64,000 nt of DNA from Proteiniphilum sp. X52 (GCF_003712195.1 NZ_RDSD01000006.1:62001-126000), one strand, 5' to 3'. Positions 1 through 9,137 are shown, counted from the first letter of the stretch. Numbers and translations: made by a program. Notes: generated by a model from the letters alone, not told the origin.

Positions 1-507
1 AAGATCGATTTCAAGAATACAATCCTGATCATGACCTCCAATATCGGAACGCGGCAGTTGAAAGATTTCGGCCGTGGTATCGGGTTCAATACCAATCACG
101 ATGTGACTGATGCCGAATATTCGCGCAACATCATCCAGAAAGCGCTGAACAAGGCATTTGCACCCGAATTTCTGAACAGGGTAGACGATATCGTGATGTT
201 CGACCAGCTGAGCAAAGAGTCGATCTACAAGATTATCGATCTTGAGTTGAAAGGCCTTTACAAACGTGTCGGAGACCTCGGATACAATGTTGTCCTTACT
301 GAGCCGGCGAAAGAGTTTATTGCCAATAAAGGATACGACGTACAGTTCGGAGCACGTCCGCTAAAACGGGCTATCCAGAAATACATCGAAGACGAAATGG
401 CAGAAATGATTATCCGCACCGGGATGAAAGAAGGCGAAACCGTTCTGGTAGATTTTGACGATGAAAACCAGAAAGTGATCATAAATGTAAAAGAAAAAGT
501 GGAATAG
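1..507 (+). CDS. clpC: Clp protease ATP-binding subunit ClpC, C-terminal part
   Basis: The reading frame is open from the first base of the window, so the gene begins upstream and only about the last 168 residues are visible. ClpC is a Hsp100 AAA+ unfoldase that feeds proteins to ClpP in the cytoplasm. Visible here are the sensor-1 region of the second AAA+ module (ILIMTSNIGTRQL), the APEFLNRVDDIVMF arginine-finger segment, and the C-terminal D2-small domain with the GARPLKRAIQ sensor-2 motif. These motifs are shared by ClpB and ClpC; the short tail after sensor 2 and the Bacteroidetes context favour ClpC. The ATG at 31 is internal and is not a start. A perfect hairpin overlaps the stop codon. 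Confidence 0.9.
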   Translation, partial: KIDFKNTILIMTSNIGTRQLKDFGRGIGFNTNHDVTDAEYSRNIIQKALNKAFAPEFLNRVDDIVMFDQLSKESIYKIIDLELKGLYKRVGDLGYNVVLTEPAKEFIANKGYDVQFGARPLKRAIQKYIEDEMAEMIIRTGMKEGETVLVDFDDENQKVIINVKEKVE

Positions 508-530
508 GACATTCCACTTTTTCTTTTTTA
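491..530 (+). terminator. Rho-independent terminator of clpC
   Basis: A perfect 15-bp stem (491-505 with 511-525, arm AAGAAAAAGTGGAAT, 5-nt loop) is followed by a run of T. The 5' arm includes the last codons and the first base of the stop codon of clpC. The convergent susD gene ends 70 bp further on. Confidence 0.88.
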
Positions 531-598
531 AACGTGATCCAATCACATTCCTTTATCGCCGGTTTTCTTTTGATAAAAGCTATTCTGTGAAAAGCTAA

Positions 599-2191
599 TC
601 AATAGCCAGGATTTTGTTTCAGTGAAGGATTACGCTGCAACTCCTGCTGTGTAATAGGCCATAACATATGTTTTTCCTGGAAGGTGGCACCCCAGGGATT
701 TTTTGCTCCGATCACATCGATAAACGTTACCACGCCCTTATTGTTTGCAGACGTTACCGGATATTTACGAGTACGTTGTATATCGTCCCATATTTTCATC
801 TCGAGACTAAATTCACGGATACGTTCAGCCCATACCTGTTCAATAAAAGCTTCCCTTGAAAGAGCGCTCAATTGAGAAACAATCTGGGTCCTGGTCCTGG
901 TTGTGTATGCACGGGCGCGCACATCCGCCAGATAGCCCACGGCCTCAGCGGTCACCCCTTCTGCCTGGGCGATAGCCTCAGCCGCGATCAGCAACACTTC
1001 GGCATAGCGGTAGATAGGGAAATCTTTTCCACTGATACCTGTTTCAAACATGGCTTCCTCATCAAGATAAAACCATGGAGAGGGTTGTTCAAATTGAGAC
1101 ATATTCCCATTCTGATCCGGATACTGGGTGAAGAAGAACTGTCTTTCCTGTATACGAAGGTCGTTTACCGGATCATAAGCATTGATCAATGTGGGCATCG
1201 GCCGGATCGCATTGTTGGTCAGGGTATATTTGAAAGTTCCCCAAGCCGCGGCATAAACGGGGAAAGAGAGTTGCACCCAACGGTTCTGGTAATCAGAGAT
1301 CGTGGCTGAACGCTCCCTGGTGAAAACATATTCCTTAAGGTTATCCTCCGTACGGAGAATGTTATATGCGCTATTCTCAGGCTCATTATCCCGATGCTGT
1401 GTCAGGCTATGTTTTCCGGCATCAATAACGCTTCTGGCCGCCGCGGCAGCATCCGCGTAACGGTTGGTGTTCAACGGGTAACCGCTCATTTGCAGATACA
1501 CATTCGCCAACAATGTTTCCGCAGTAGCTTTCGTAATCCTGAAACCATTATCAACAAATGCCGCGTCAGCCAAAACCGGGATCGCGTCTTTCAGATCCTG
1601 CTCGATCTGCGCATACACAGCGGACGAGGGGTCACGCGGAATATAAAGGTTCTCGAGCGACTCATAAGGTTCTGTTACCAGAGGTAGATCACCGTAGAAC
1701 TTGACCAAGTGGAAATAGTTGAAAGCACGGAAAAATTTTGCCTGTGCGATCAATCGTTCTTTCTCGCCCGCAGCAAAACTGACGTCTTCAATTCCCGGAA
1801 TATACTTCAATGCCGTATTGGCTCGGGCAATTGCTGTATAACAGTTAGCCCACAGTGTATTCATTTGGTTGGCGATATTAGACGCGCTGATAGTCAATTC
1901 CTGGCTGTACTGCACGATTACCTCCTGTCCTTTGTATTCATTGTCATACAAACCTGAAAGATAGGGTCCCCATGCAATGGTTGCTCCATTATACACCCCC
2001 GCATCATAATAGGTCATCAAACCGGTGTTATATAACGCATTGACACCGGAACGGGCGTGATTGGCAGTCTTATAGAACTGGCCAAGGTCCATATTCTCTC
2101 TCGGCTTTTCTTCCAAAAAACCTTCGCATGCATTGAATGTAAATGCGAAACAAAAGAGCATGAAACTTAAAAATATATTCTTTATTTTCAT
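599..2191 (-). CDS. SusD/RagB-family outer-membrane lipoprotein (system 1)
   Basis: This is the surface glycan- or nutrient-binding lipoprotein that caps its partner SusC transporter. The 530-residue product has a lipoprotein signal peptide ending FTFNAC (lipid-anchored Cys near residue 22), followed by EGFLEEKPRENMDLGQFY, the usual SusD start. The RAFNYFHLVKFYGDLPLVTEP segment typical of the TPR part is near residue 155, and the PITQQELQRNPSLKQNPGY tail is also typical of the family. It lies 26 bp downstream of susC in the same orientation, so the two are co-transcribed. No enzyme is linked to this pair, so its substrate cannot be inferred. Confidence 0.93.
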   Translation of the reverse strand: MKIKNIFLSFMLFCFAFTFNACEGFLEEKPRENMDLGQFYKTANHARSGVNALYNTGLMTYYDAGVYNGATIAWGPYLSGLYDNEYKGQEVIVQYSQELTISASNIANQMNTLWANCYTAIARANTALKYIPGIEDVSFAAGEKERLIAQAKFFRAFNYFHLVKFYGDLPLVTEPYESLENLYIPRDPSSAVYAQIEQDLKDAIPVLADAAFVDNGFRITKATAETLLANVYLQMSGYPLNTNRYADAAAAARSVIDAGKHSLTQHRDNEPENSAYNILRTEDNLKEYVFTRERSATISDYQNRWVQLSFPVYAAAWGTFKYTLTNNAIRPMPTLINAYDPVNDLRIQERQFFFTQYPDQNGNMSQFEQPSPWFYLDEEAMFETGISGKDFPIYRYAEVLLIAAEAIAQAEGVTAEAVGYLADVRARAYTTRTRTQIVSQLSALSREAFIEQVWAERIREFSLEMKIWDDIQRTRKYPVTSANNKGVVTFIDVIGAKNPWGATFQEKHMLWPITQQELQRNPSLKQNPGY

Positions 2192-2217
2192 TGTCGTTTA
2201 TTTTTTACAAGATTCTA

Positions 2218-5200
2218 TTAAAATGTCGCCGATAATCCCAATGTGAAAGTCCTTGGCTTAGGATACTGGAAGAAGAACATGTTTTGACCAAACTTGGCGT
2301 TGGCTCCCGACTGCGATGTGGCCTCAGGATCATAACCCCGGAAGTCGTCCGCATGAATGACAAACAGGTTGTTCACACCACCATAAATGCGAAGAGAGCT
2401 GAACGCTTTGATCGCATTGGGTTTGAAAGTATATCCCAGTTGGATCAGATTGGCGCGCAGGTATGAACCGTCGGCCACCCATCGAGAATCAAGTTCCGAA
2501 CTTTGTCCGTCGCGCGTTCCGTTGCGTATGGCCTGGGTCTTGGCGTCTGTCTTACCCGGTCTCCATGCATCATAAAGAATAGATTTTTCACCGTTGGTAA
2601 GTCCGAAACGGTCTTCCGTGGAGTGGGTAAATTGTTGCAATACTTCCACACCATATACAAACTGGAAGTCCACAGTCAAATCAAAATTCTTATAACTGAA
2701 ATTATTGATGAAACTACCCATAAAGTCGGGCATACCCTTGCCAAGAATTTTCTTTTCAGAAGAACGTTTGGCCTGCCCCACGATCTGACCGCTGGGGATC
2801 AAACCCGCGTCCCGGTCTTCCTCAGTCCAGTAACCCAATCTTTCGTATCCCCAGAAAGCCGCCAAAGGCTCACCTACACGGAAGATGGTCTGATATCCGG
2901 ATACCCAGCTGGGACCGGCAAATACATCTTCATTATTTTCACCCAAGGCATCGATCCTGTTTTTGTTGTAATTCAGGTTCAATGTGGTTCCCCAGGTGAA
3001 GTCGCCGGTAGAGATATTGGTAGAGTTGATCAAGAGATCGACACCACGGTTGGTGATCTGTCCCATATTGTCGGTTACAGCATCGAAACCGGTAGTACGG
3101 GGAACGGGGCGCGGCAGAATGAGGTCTTTCGTCTGTTTATTATAATACGACACTTCGAGATTCAGGCGATTGTTGAACATGCCGAAATCAACACCTATGT
3201 CGAACTGATGGGTCTTCTCCCACTTCAGGTCGGGATTAGCCAAACGGCCCGGCCATGCGGCACTTTGACGGCCGTCATTAATAAACACGTTACCACTCCC
3301 CATCATAGCCAAAGACTCATAGGTCCCGATCTCAGAGTTACCGGTAATACCGTAGCTGGTATGGAATTTAAGGTTGTTGACAATACCGGTATTGAAGAAA
3401 TCCTCGTTCGACACCACCCATGCCAGACCGGCGGAAGGGAAGAATGCATATTTATTGTTTGCGCCGAAACGCGATGAACCGTCCGCGCGTCCGGTTACCG
3501 TGGCCGAATATTTATCGTCATAGGTATAGGAAGCCCTCAGGAAATAAGAATTCATTGCCCAACTCGAGTAACCCGACGTGGGATTCTTCGGCAACGTCCC
3601 TACTCCCATATTGTTATTTCCGTAGAAGTCATCCGTGAAGCCTTCGGTCTCACCGCGGTTCCATCGGTAAATTCTTTCCTGCCATGATAAACCCAACATA
3701 GCGTTGACACGGTGCTTATCAAATGAATTCATGTAGGTAAGGAAAGTCTCTTCCTGCCAGAAGAGGGTATGTTGATTCTCGATCCATGCATTTCCGTTCG
3801 GGAAAGAGATGTTGGCAAGATCGGTAGGAGAATAATTACGGTAATGGTTCATATACTTTGTGATCCCCAAACGAGTCTGCAGATCCAACCCCGGAGCCAG
3901 ATGGAATGTAAGCTCGGTATTACCAAAGATTTGTGTACGTTCCCGCCTGCGTTCCTGTGTTTCCAGAACGTGAACCGGATTCGCCATTCCTTCCAGCCCC
4001 AACGCATCACTCACTGTGGTGGAGTTTGACCATCTTCCGTCGGGAAATTGAACAGGCATCCAGGGCACCATTTCTATCATGGAACGGCGAGGCATCTGGT
4101 GACCGCCATCTTCCTCGGCTTCATTTCCCCATGTATGGTTCACGAACAAACTTACGGAAGTGGACAACCATGGAGTGGGGTCAGCATCATAGGTAAGTTT
4201 CGCATTCACACGCTTCTGATAGGAATTCAGCATCAGACCCTGATAATCGGAATAATTAAGGAATGCCCCGATGGATGAAAATTCATTCCCTTGTTGTATA
4301 CTCAACTGGTGGTTGTGCGACAAGGTGGTGCGGGTTGCCTCTCTTTGCCAGTCGGTATCATACAGCGGATTACCATTGGCATCAAACAAGTTGGGATCAG
4401 TAAAGTAATCAGTCTTGTTGAGCGAATAATTCTTGCCCTGGTATTTATTGGCATTTTCCTGACCGATCATGAAAGCTTCAATCCATTCGGAAGCATTCAT
4501 CACATCCATATAGCTTGCCATGGTACCCACACCAACCGAACCGTCGTAGCCGACCCTGACTCCCGTGCCTCTCAATCCACGCTTGGTGGTGACAAGGATC
4601 ACACCGTTGGCACCGCGTGCCCCGTAAATCGCTGCCGAAGAAGCGTCTTTCAGCACCTCAATCCTTTCAATATCGTTGGGGTTCATGTACTGGAAGTTCT
4701 CCATCGCCACACCATCCACGATATAAAGCGGATCGGTACTTGCGTTGATGGTTCCGGTGCCGCGAATCACGACACGAGAAGCACCACCCGGCTGGCCCGA
4801 ATTGGAAAACACATTCACACCGGAAGCTTTTCCTTTCAATCCGTCCAACGCGCTGAATGATTGTTGCCTTAAAATATCCTCACCTCTGGACACAGAGATA
4901 GAACCGGTTACGTCGGATTTGCGTTGAACGCCATATCCCACGACCACCAATTCGTCCAATGCCTGAGTATCTTCCCGCAAAGTAATATTGAAGGTGGTTG
5001 TATTGGCCGTATTTATTTCCTGCTCTATATAACCGATATAAGAGATACGGATCACCGCATTATTTTCCACCTGTAGGGAGAAATCACCGTCCATATCGGT
5101 CACGGTACCGTTGTTTGTACCCTGCTCAATAATATTAGCGCCGATAATGGGCTCTCCCTGTGCGTCGGTTATTTTTCCGGTGATCTGCTTTCTCTGCTGC

Positions 5201-5595
5201 TGGAGCACGGTGTTCTCCTTATCCGCTTGCTCTTTTCCAACGTCTTTTTTATCGATGAAAATATACTTTCCGGATATTCTATAAGTAAGAGAGGAATTTT
5301 CCATTAACTGATCCAGTATCTCATGGATATTCCGGTTTTCCAGGTCCACATCATAGTGAATGTTGCGGTCCACATCACTGCTTTTATAAAAAAACACGTA
5401 ATCGGACTGATTCTCAATAGCGGAAACAATCTCGTCAAAGGTTGCCTGCCGCATCTTCACCGATAGTTTTTCATTTCGGGCATGATCACCGGCAAAACCA
5501 TTAAAATTCCCGGTAATCAGAAAGACAAAAATGAACATCACGGTTAAAGGTCTTTTTCTCCATATAAGTCTGTGGGAGTCTGTTAATTTATTCAT
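2218..5595 (-). CDS. SusC/RagA TonB-dependent transporter with STN signalling domain (system 1)
   Basis: An outer-membrane importer powered by TonB. Its 1125 residues divide into a signal peptide (about 1-36), an STN domain (about 44-98, LSVKMRQATFDEIVSAIENQ onward) that signals to a FecR protein, a carboxypeptidase-regulatory-like domain (about 136-210, QITGKITDAQGEPIIGANII), the plug (from DELVVVGYG, about 213) and the beta-barrel ending in LGLSATF with the C-terminal aromatic residue. The STN domain fits the FecR and ECF sigma genes directly upstream (5873-8011), which indicates a trans-envelope induction loop. The leader of about 277 bp between fecR and this gene carries repeats that are described separately. 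Confidence 0.95.
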   Translation of the reverse strand: MNKLTDSHRLIWRKRPLTVMFIFVFLITGNFNGFAGDHARNEKLSVKMRQATFDEIVSAIENQSDYVFFYKSSDVDRNIHYDVDLENRNIHEILDQLMENSSLTYRISGKYIFIDKKDVGKEQADKENTVLQQQRKQITGKITDAQGEPIIGANIIEQGTNNGTVTDMDGDFSLQVENNAVIRISYIGYIEQEINTANTTTFNITLREDTQALDELVVVGYGVQRKSDVTGSISVSRGEDILRQQSFSALDGLKGKASGVNVFSNSGQPGGASRVVIRGTGTINASTDPLYIVDGVAMENFQYMNPNDIERIEVLKDASSAAIYGARGANGVILVTTKRGLRGTGVRVGYDGSVGVGTMASYMDVMNASEWIEAFMIGQENANKYQGKNYSLNKTDYFTDPNLFDANGNPLYDTDWQREATRTTLSHNHQLSIQQGNEFSSIGAFLNYSDYQGLMLNSYQKRVNAKLTYDADPTPWLSTSVSLFVNHTWGNEAEEDGGHQMPRRSMIEMVPWMPVQFPDGRWSNSTTVSDALGLEGMANPVHVLETQERRRERTQIFGNTELTFHLAPGLDLQTRLGITKYMNHYRNYSPTDLANISFPNGNAWIENQHTLFWQEETFLTYMNSFDKHRVNAMLGLSWQERIYRWNRGETEGFTDDFYGNNNMGVGTLPKNPTSGYSSWAMNSYFLRASYTYDDKYSATVTGRADGSSRFGANNKYAFFPSAGLAWVVSNEDFFNTGIVNNLKFHTSYGITGNSEIGTYESLAMMGSGNVFINDGRQSAAWPGRLANPDLKWEKTHQFDIGVDFGMFNNRLNLEVSYYNKQTKDLILPRPVPRTTGFDAVTDNMGQITNRGVDLLINSTNISTGDFTWGTTLNLNYNKNRIDALGENNEDVFAGPSWVSGYQTIFRVGEPLAAFWGYERLGYWTEEDRDAGLIPSGQIVGQAKRSSEKKILGKGMPDFMGSFINNFSYKNFDLTVDFQFVYGVEVLQQFTHSTEDRFGLTNGEKSILYDAWRPGKTDAKTQAIRNGTRDGQSSELDSRWVADGSYLRANLIQLGYTFKPNAIKAFSSLRIYGGVNNLFVIHADDFRGYDPEATSQSGANAKFGQNMFFFQYPKPRTFTLGLSATF

Positions 5596-5605
5596 ATCTT
5601 TGCAT

Positions 5606-5695
5606 GTTTTTGATGAACTATTTCGTTAAGCCAAATGAGCAGAGCCAAGCTTGCTTGAGCTATGCCATGGCAAGAAATAGTGCGTTTTTGATGAA
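5606..5695 (-). repeat. Structured leader of the system-1 susC gene
   Basis: A 12-nt direct repeat GTTTTTGATGAA occurs at 5606-5617 and 5684-5695. Between the copies is an 8-bp inverted repeat (ACTATTTC at 5617-5624, GAAATAGT at 5674-5681) enclosing a hairpin, read on the minus strand as AGCTCAAGCAAGCTTGGCT (5661-5643): AGC/GCT and CAAGC/GCTTG pair around AA, with one bulged T. It lies 11-100 nt before the susC start. It may be a folded 5' leader or a small inserted repeat element. A nearly identical hairpin apex occurs at 27846-27864. Confidence 0.55.
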
Positions 5696-5767
5696 TTAAA
5701 AAATAGTAATCCACTGTTGCTTGTGAGACAATAGAGGTGATTTAATTTAATTGAAGACGAATCATGG

Positions 5768-5797
5768 GCCGGGATACTGTTGGCGCGGTCTCCCGGC
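5768..5797. other. Stem-loop between fecR and susC (system 1)
   Basis: The arms GCCGGGA (5768-5774) and TCCCGGC (5791-5797) form a 7-bp stem about 75 nt downstream of the fecR stop on the minus strand. There is no U-tract after it in the minus direction, so terminator function is uncertain. The rest of 5696-5872 is AT-rich and holds no canonical promoter box that I can see. Confidence 0.4.
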
Positions 5798-5872
5798 TTT
5801 ACTTATTATTTCAGGGTTCTCTCATAGGCATTTGTTTTTTATAAGTTATTAATCTATCTTGAATTATGCTGA

Positions 5873-6898
5873 TCATCTTCTCTGAAGAAAGATGGTATCA
5901 TCACTGAGCTGTAACCTGAATTGTCTTTTGAAATTGAGGACATTGGCAATCTCCTCCTTCGTCTGACGGGCAAAGAACTTTCCCGTATATTGTTCCTTCC
6001 TGTCCACTTCATCCGGAATAATAATGGTAACACCGTATATCTTCTCCAAACGACGGGCTATTTCCTCCAATGGAGCGTCTCTGAAAGAATAAACACCTTT
6101 CATCCATGATGTGGCGTCGAATGTATTTACTTCCGACAGCGTCGTTTGATAAGACTGCTTGTCAAAATAGATCTGCTGATCCGGATACATCATAATTTCA
6201 TTTTTCAGGTTGCCTTCGTCATCATATGTCCTTAATTTCACTTTTCCGTTCACCAGCGTAGTAATTGCATAGGGATCGGCGGAATATCCGAGAACGTTGA
6301 ATTCGGTTCCCAACACATTGATCCGCTGTTTATCGGCATGAACGATAAAATCATGCCGCTCATCTTTGGTTATACTGAAATAAGCTTCCCCATCCAGATA
6401 TACCTCCCTCTCCCTTCCACCAAACTTTTCCGGATACCGGAACCGGGAAGAAGCATTCAACCGAACTAACGATCCATCCGATAACCGGATGGTTTGCGGC
6501 TCACTTTTGGGTCCGGTTCTGACTTCAACCCATACTATCTGATCATGCCCCTTGTAAAAGAAACGGAGTCCGACAACCATCAGCAAAATAGCAACCGCAG
6601 CCACTCCCGCGTACCGGACGAGGCTGACATAACGCTTCCCCTGATTTGTTTCTAATGATGAAATATGTGTTGCGGGTTGTTGCTTAAGTTTTTCCCTTAA
6701 ACGATCCCAACTTGCCTCCATTTCCATTGCATCAGGTTTTCTCGCTCCTTTACGAAGCTCATAAATATGTTTTAATTGGAAGAAGATATCTTTATTTTCC
6801 CGCGAAGCATGATACCATCGCAGGAAAACCCGCATATCGTCTTCAGTCTGGTTCCCTTGAAGCACACGTACTACTATTGCCGGAACGTCTTCATTCAT
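5873..6898 (-). CDS. FecR-family anti-sigma factor (system 1)
   Basis: An inner-membrane protein that relays the state of the SusC STN domain to an ECF sigma factor. The 341 residues comprise a cytoplasmic anti-sigma region (1-90, including FLRWYHASRENKDIFFQLKH), a single membrane span (about 93-111, YAGVAAVAILLMVVGLRFF), the periplasmic FecR domain (about 120-235, with the LSDGSLVRLNASSRFRYPEKF and YLDGEAYFSI signatures), and a C-terminal STN-like/DUF4974 domain (about 270-340, FRDAPLEEIARRLEKIYGV). Its sigma gene lies upstream across an unusually long 522-bp gap. The start is the first ATG of a clear frame. Confidence 0.93.
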   Translation of the reverse strand: MNEDVPAIVVRVLQGNQTEDDMRVFLRWYHASRENKDIFFQLKHIYELRKGARKPDAMEMEASWDRLREKLKQQPATHISSLETNQGKRYVSLVRYAGVAAVAILLMVVGLRFFYKGHDQIVWVEVRTGPKSEPQTIRLSDGSLVRLNASSRFRYPEKFGGREREVYLDGEAYFSITKDERHDFIVHADKQRINVLGTEFNVLGYSADPYAITTLVNGKVKLRTYDDEGNLKNEIMMYPDQQIYFDKQSYQTTLSEVNTFDATSWMKGVYSFRDAPLEEIARRLEKIYGVTIIIPDEVDRKEQYTGKFFARQTKEEIANVLNFKRQFRLQLSDDTIFLQRR

Positions 6899-7420
6899 TG
6901 GTTATATCTTTTTGTCGAGCTATTTGTTCTTTCGTCATAACCCACCGGAAATCCACATGTTTCTTGGTCTAAATCTATCACCGGTCGCCTTGCCAAAACA
7001 GATGAATAGTCCAAGTCATTGAATTGTGTCAAATGAATCTCCCCACCGCAAGCGGACGGGGTATCATAGAAAAGTAAGCGGTATGATGGAACTAAGGCCC
7101 TCCGCCTTAGTCGCATACATTTCAAACTTGCATGCGAAACTTGCACTGGTTATATTATATATACGATTGTTAAAGGTGAACTACGTATTGTTTTTGAAAA
7201 ATTCTTATATGAGTCCCCTCAAAAAAGTCTTTTTTACTCAAATTTCCCTCAAAACAACCATTGATTTTCAATGAGTTGGAAACCTGTAAAATCGGGTTTT
7301 AGGGATTTCGGGGCAGACTCTTATATTAAAAAACTGAACTTTCGCAAGTCGTGCAATGGCAACTAAATCTTTCGACTGACGATATCTCCGGTCACACACT
7401 TGGGAACGGGCATATCAGAA
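6899..7420. other. Long intergenic region with palindromes between sigma and fecR (system 1)
   Basis: No convincing gene is visible. An 83-codon minus-strand frame (6895-7146) has no recognisable features. Two palindromic elements stand out: 7041-7061 (CCCC and CCGC pairing with GCGG and GGGG around AA) and 7081-7118 (GTATG and ACTAAGGC pairing with GCCTTAGT and CATAC). The segment at 7205-7260 is AT-rich with three CTCAAA motifs. In most sigma/fecR pairs the genes are nearly adjacent, so the gap suggests insertion of repeat-type sequence. The 38859-39458 and 37815-38789 pair in this window is only 69 bp apart. Confidence 0.5.
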
Positions 7421-8011
7421 CTATAAAAAAAATAATCGTGTGAAAAGTGAAAATTTGATATCAAAAAAGGAAAGGAAGAGAAAAACAATCAGACTATCCC
7501 GAAGAAATTTCAGGGCTTTATAGACCTGCGTCTCTACCGTTCTGACCGAAATATCCAATTCTTGGGCAATGTCGGTATGCTTTTTTTCCTCGAGATAGGC
7601 CTTCTTAAAAATCTCCCTGCGTTTGGACGGTAGTTTTTCAATGGAAGCATACACCGCTTCTATTTTGTCTTTATCCCATAAGTAGTCTTTCGGCGATTCG
7701 TAATATTTTAGTTCGTCGAGCTTCATCTGTCGAATGGCTTTGTTCATGAAAGTGTCTTCCACCTGTTGATGTTTCAAATAATCGTAACAGGCATGTTGAA
7801 CCATAGACAAAAGGTAATTCCCGATATTTTCTTCCACAATGACCGTCGACCTTCTATCCCATATCTTAAGGAAAATATCGTGCACAATATCCTCCGCCGC
7901 ATGGGCATCCACAAACTGCCGGGCAAAAAAGACCAGGTCTCCGGCATATTGGAGGTAAAAAGCTTTAAAATATTCTGTAAAAACACCTTGATTTTCTTTT
8001 TTCTTTTTCAT
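7421..8011 (-). CDS. ECF RNA polymerase sigma factor (system 1)
   Basis: A 196-residue ECF sigma-70 factor of the Bacteroidetes PUL-linked type. Region 2 is at about 20-85 (AAEDIVHDIFLKIWDRR, the core-binding and -10 recognition part), and region 4 is at about 120-178 (LPSKRREIFKKAYLEEKKHTDIAQELDISVRTVETQVYKALKFL, with the helix-turn-helix). It ends in a hydrophobic tail (VFLFLSFFDIKFSLFTRLFFL), as is common in these factors. It probably activates the susCD pair downstream and is held by the FecR protein at 5873-6898. It is transcribed away from the dsbA-like gene at 8326. Confidence 0.93.
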   Translation of the reverse strand: MKKKKENQGVFTEYFKAFYLQYAGDLVFFARQFVDAHAAEDIVHDIFLKIWDRRSTVIVEENIGNYLLSMVQHACYDYLKHQQVEDTFMNKAIRQMKLDELKYYESPKDYLWDKDKIEAVYASIEKLPSKRREIFKKAYLEEKKHTDIAQELDISVRTVETQVYKALKFLRDSLIVFLFLSFFDIKFSLFTRLFFL

Positions 8012-8152
8012 TTCGGAATTCTAAAGATATCCACCAAAGGCGAACTTTCATTGCTGTTACAGGCATCAGGCACGAGACTGTCCTGGGGTATTTCCTGTCA
8101 AACCGGTTTAAACAGTCTGCCGTAAGCATTCACATCGATTTAAAACGATCCT

Positions 8153-8160
8153 CAAAAGTA
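8153..8160 (-). promoter_or_regulatory. -7 box for the system-1 sigma gene
   Basis: The minus strand reads TACTTTTG, a match to the Bacteroides TAnnTTTG element, 142 bp upstream of the sigma start. No TTTG lies at the ideal 19-nt spacing (a TTG is present at 23 nt), so only the -7 half is convincing. The remainder of the 314-bp divergent region 8012-8325 shows no gene. A TACTTTAA at 8291-8298 is a weak candidate box for the dsbA-like gene. Confidence 0.4.
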
Positions 8161-8325
8161 TAAAAAATAAAAGTCATCTCCGGCAAGTTCACCTTAAACA
8201 AGAAAATTCATCTTCTGTATGCCGCTTCACGAAAAACCTGATATGGATAAACAGATGCAAACTGTTAAACAAAACAACGGAAAACTTGTTTACTTTAATC
8301 ACGGCAACGATAACACAAGATTAAA

Positions 8326-9048
8326 ATGAAGATAGAAGTATGGACAGATATCATGTGTCCCTATTGCCATATCGGCAAAATACATTATGAGAAGGCACTC
8401 CGGCGGTTCGACCATGCCAATGAAGTGACTCTCGAATGGAAAGCATATCAGCTCAACCCCGACCTTCCGGACAAAGGAAAGGGCATCCCTGTCAAGCAAT
8501 ACTTGACGGAAATGGCGGGATATTCTGAAGAAAATGTGGACAATATGATTGCCGGAATCAAACGGCTGGCCGACGAGGCAGGTATTCCATTCGCTCTCCC
8601 CAACGCAATTGCCGCCAACACGCGTGACGCGCACCGATTAATCAAACTGGCAGCAGAAAAGAAACTGGATTCCGTTGTCCTGGGAAAACTGTCGAAAGCT
8701 TATTTCGAAGAGGCCAAGGATTACAGCGACTGGAAGTTGCTTGTCTCTATCGGGAAAGAGGCGGGTTTGGAGGAAGGAGAGATACGCCGCATGTTGGACA
8801 GCAACGACTATCTCTATGAAATAAAGCAAGATATGCAGGAAGCGGCCAATCTGGGGTTCGATACCGTGCCCACCTTTCTGATGGACAGGCGCCAGGCCAT
8901 TATAGGCTCGGAACCGGTAGATCTGTTTGTAAAAGTGCTGAACAAAGCATATAGTGACTGGAAAAACAGGACGGAAAAGGATGCTTCGCCGGGACCGGAA
9001 GTGACCAGAGGCAAGTCATGTGACGCGGACGGGATGTGCGAGATTTAA
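8326..9048 (+). CDS. DsbA-family oxidoreductase, FrnE-like
   Basis: A 240-residue thioredoxin-fold protein of the DsbA/FrnE branch. It begins MKIEVWTDIMCPYCHIGK, so the redox-active CPYC motif is at residues 11-14 directly after the first strand. The helical insertion is followed by the cis-Pro segment FDTVPTFLMDRR near residue 185, and the C-terminal GSEPVDLF stretch is typical of FrnE. There is no signal peptide, so the protein is cytoplasmic. A second cysteine pair near the C-terminus (SCDADGMCEI) is a further redox or metal-binding candidate, as in FrnE homologues with extra Cys motifs. The substrate is unknown. Confidence 0.88.
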   Translation: MKIEVWTDIMCPYCHIGKIHYEKALRRFDHANEVTLEWKAYQLNPDLPDKGKGIPVKQYLTEMAGYSEENVDNMIAGIKRLADEAGIPFALPNAIAANTRDAHRLIKLAAEKKLDSVVLGKLSKAYFEEAKDYSDWKLLVSIGKEAGLEEGEIRRMLDSNDYLYEIKQDMQEAANLGFDTVPTFLMDRRQAIIGSEPVDLFVKVLNKAYSDWKNRTEKDASPGPEVTRGKSCDADGMCEI

Positions 9049-9074
9049 TTTTTTCATGTTTGAAAGGATTATGG

Positions 9075-9111
9075 TATCTTTGCACACAATGGAACAAGAC
9101 CTGCAGGTCTT
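9075..9111 (+). promoter_or_regulatory. -7 box and perfect 16-bp palindrome before the GNAT gene
   Basis: TATCTTTG (9075-9082) fits the Bacteroides -7 element; a weak TTTT stretch at 9051-9054 is the only -33 candidate. Fourteen bases downstream, in what would be the 5' untranslated region, is the perfect palindrome AAGACCTGCAGGTCTT (9096-9111). This could be an operator or a small hairpin. Confidence 0.5.
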
Positions 9112-9137
9112 CACTAACTTTTCAATGAAGCGTATAA

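Noticed and set aside
872-1309. A 145-codon plus-strand open frame
   Set aside because: It is a shadow of susD in the opposite strand with no start context or domain.
2503-3477. A 324-codon plus-strand open frame
   Set aside because: It lies wholly antisense to the susC gene, has no recognisable domain and its composition mirrors the susC codons.
6895-7146. An 83-codon minus-strand frame between sigma and fecR
   Set aside because: It contains two palindromic repeats, low-complexity residues and no recognisable features, so it is better explained as non-coding.
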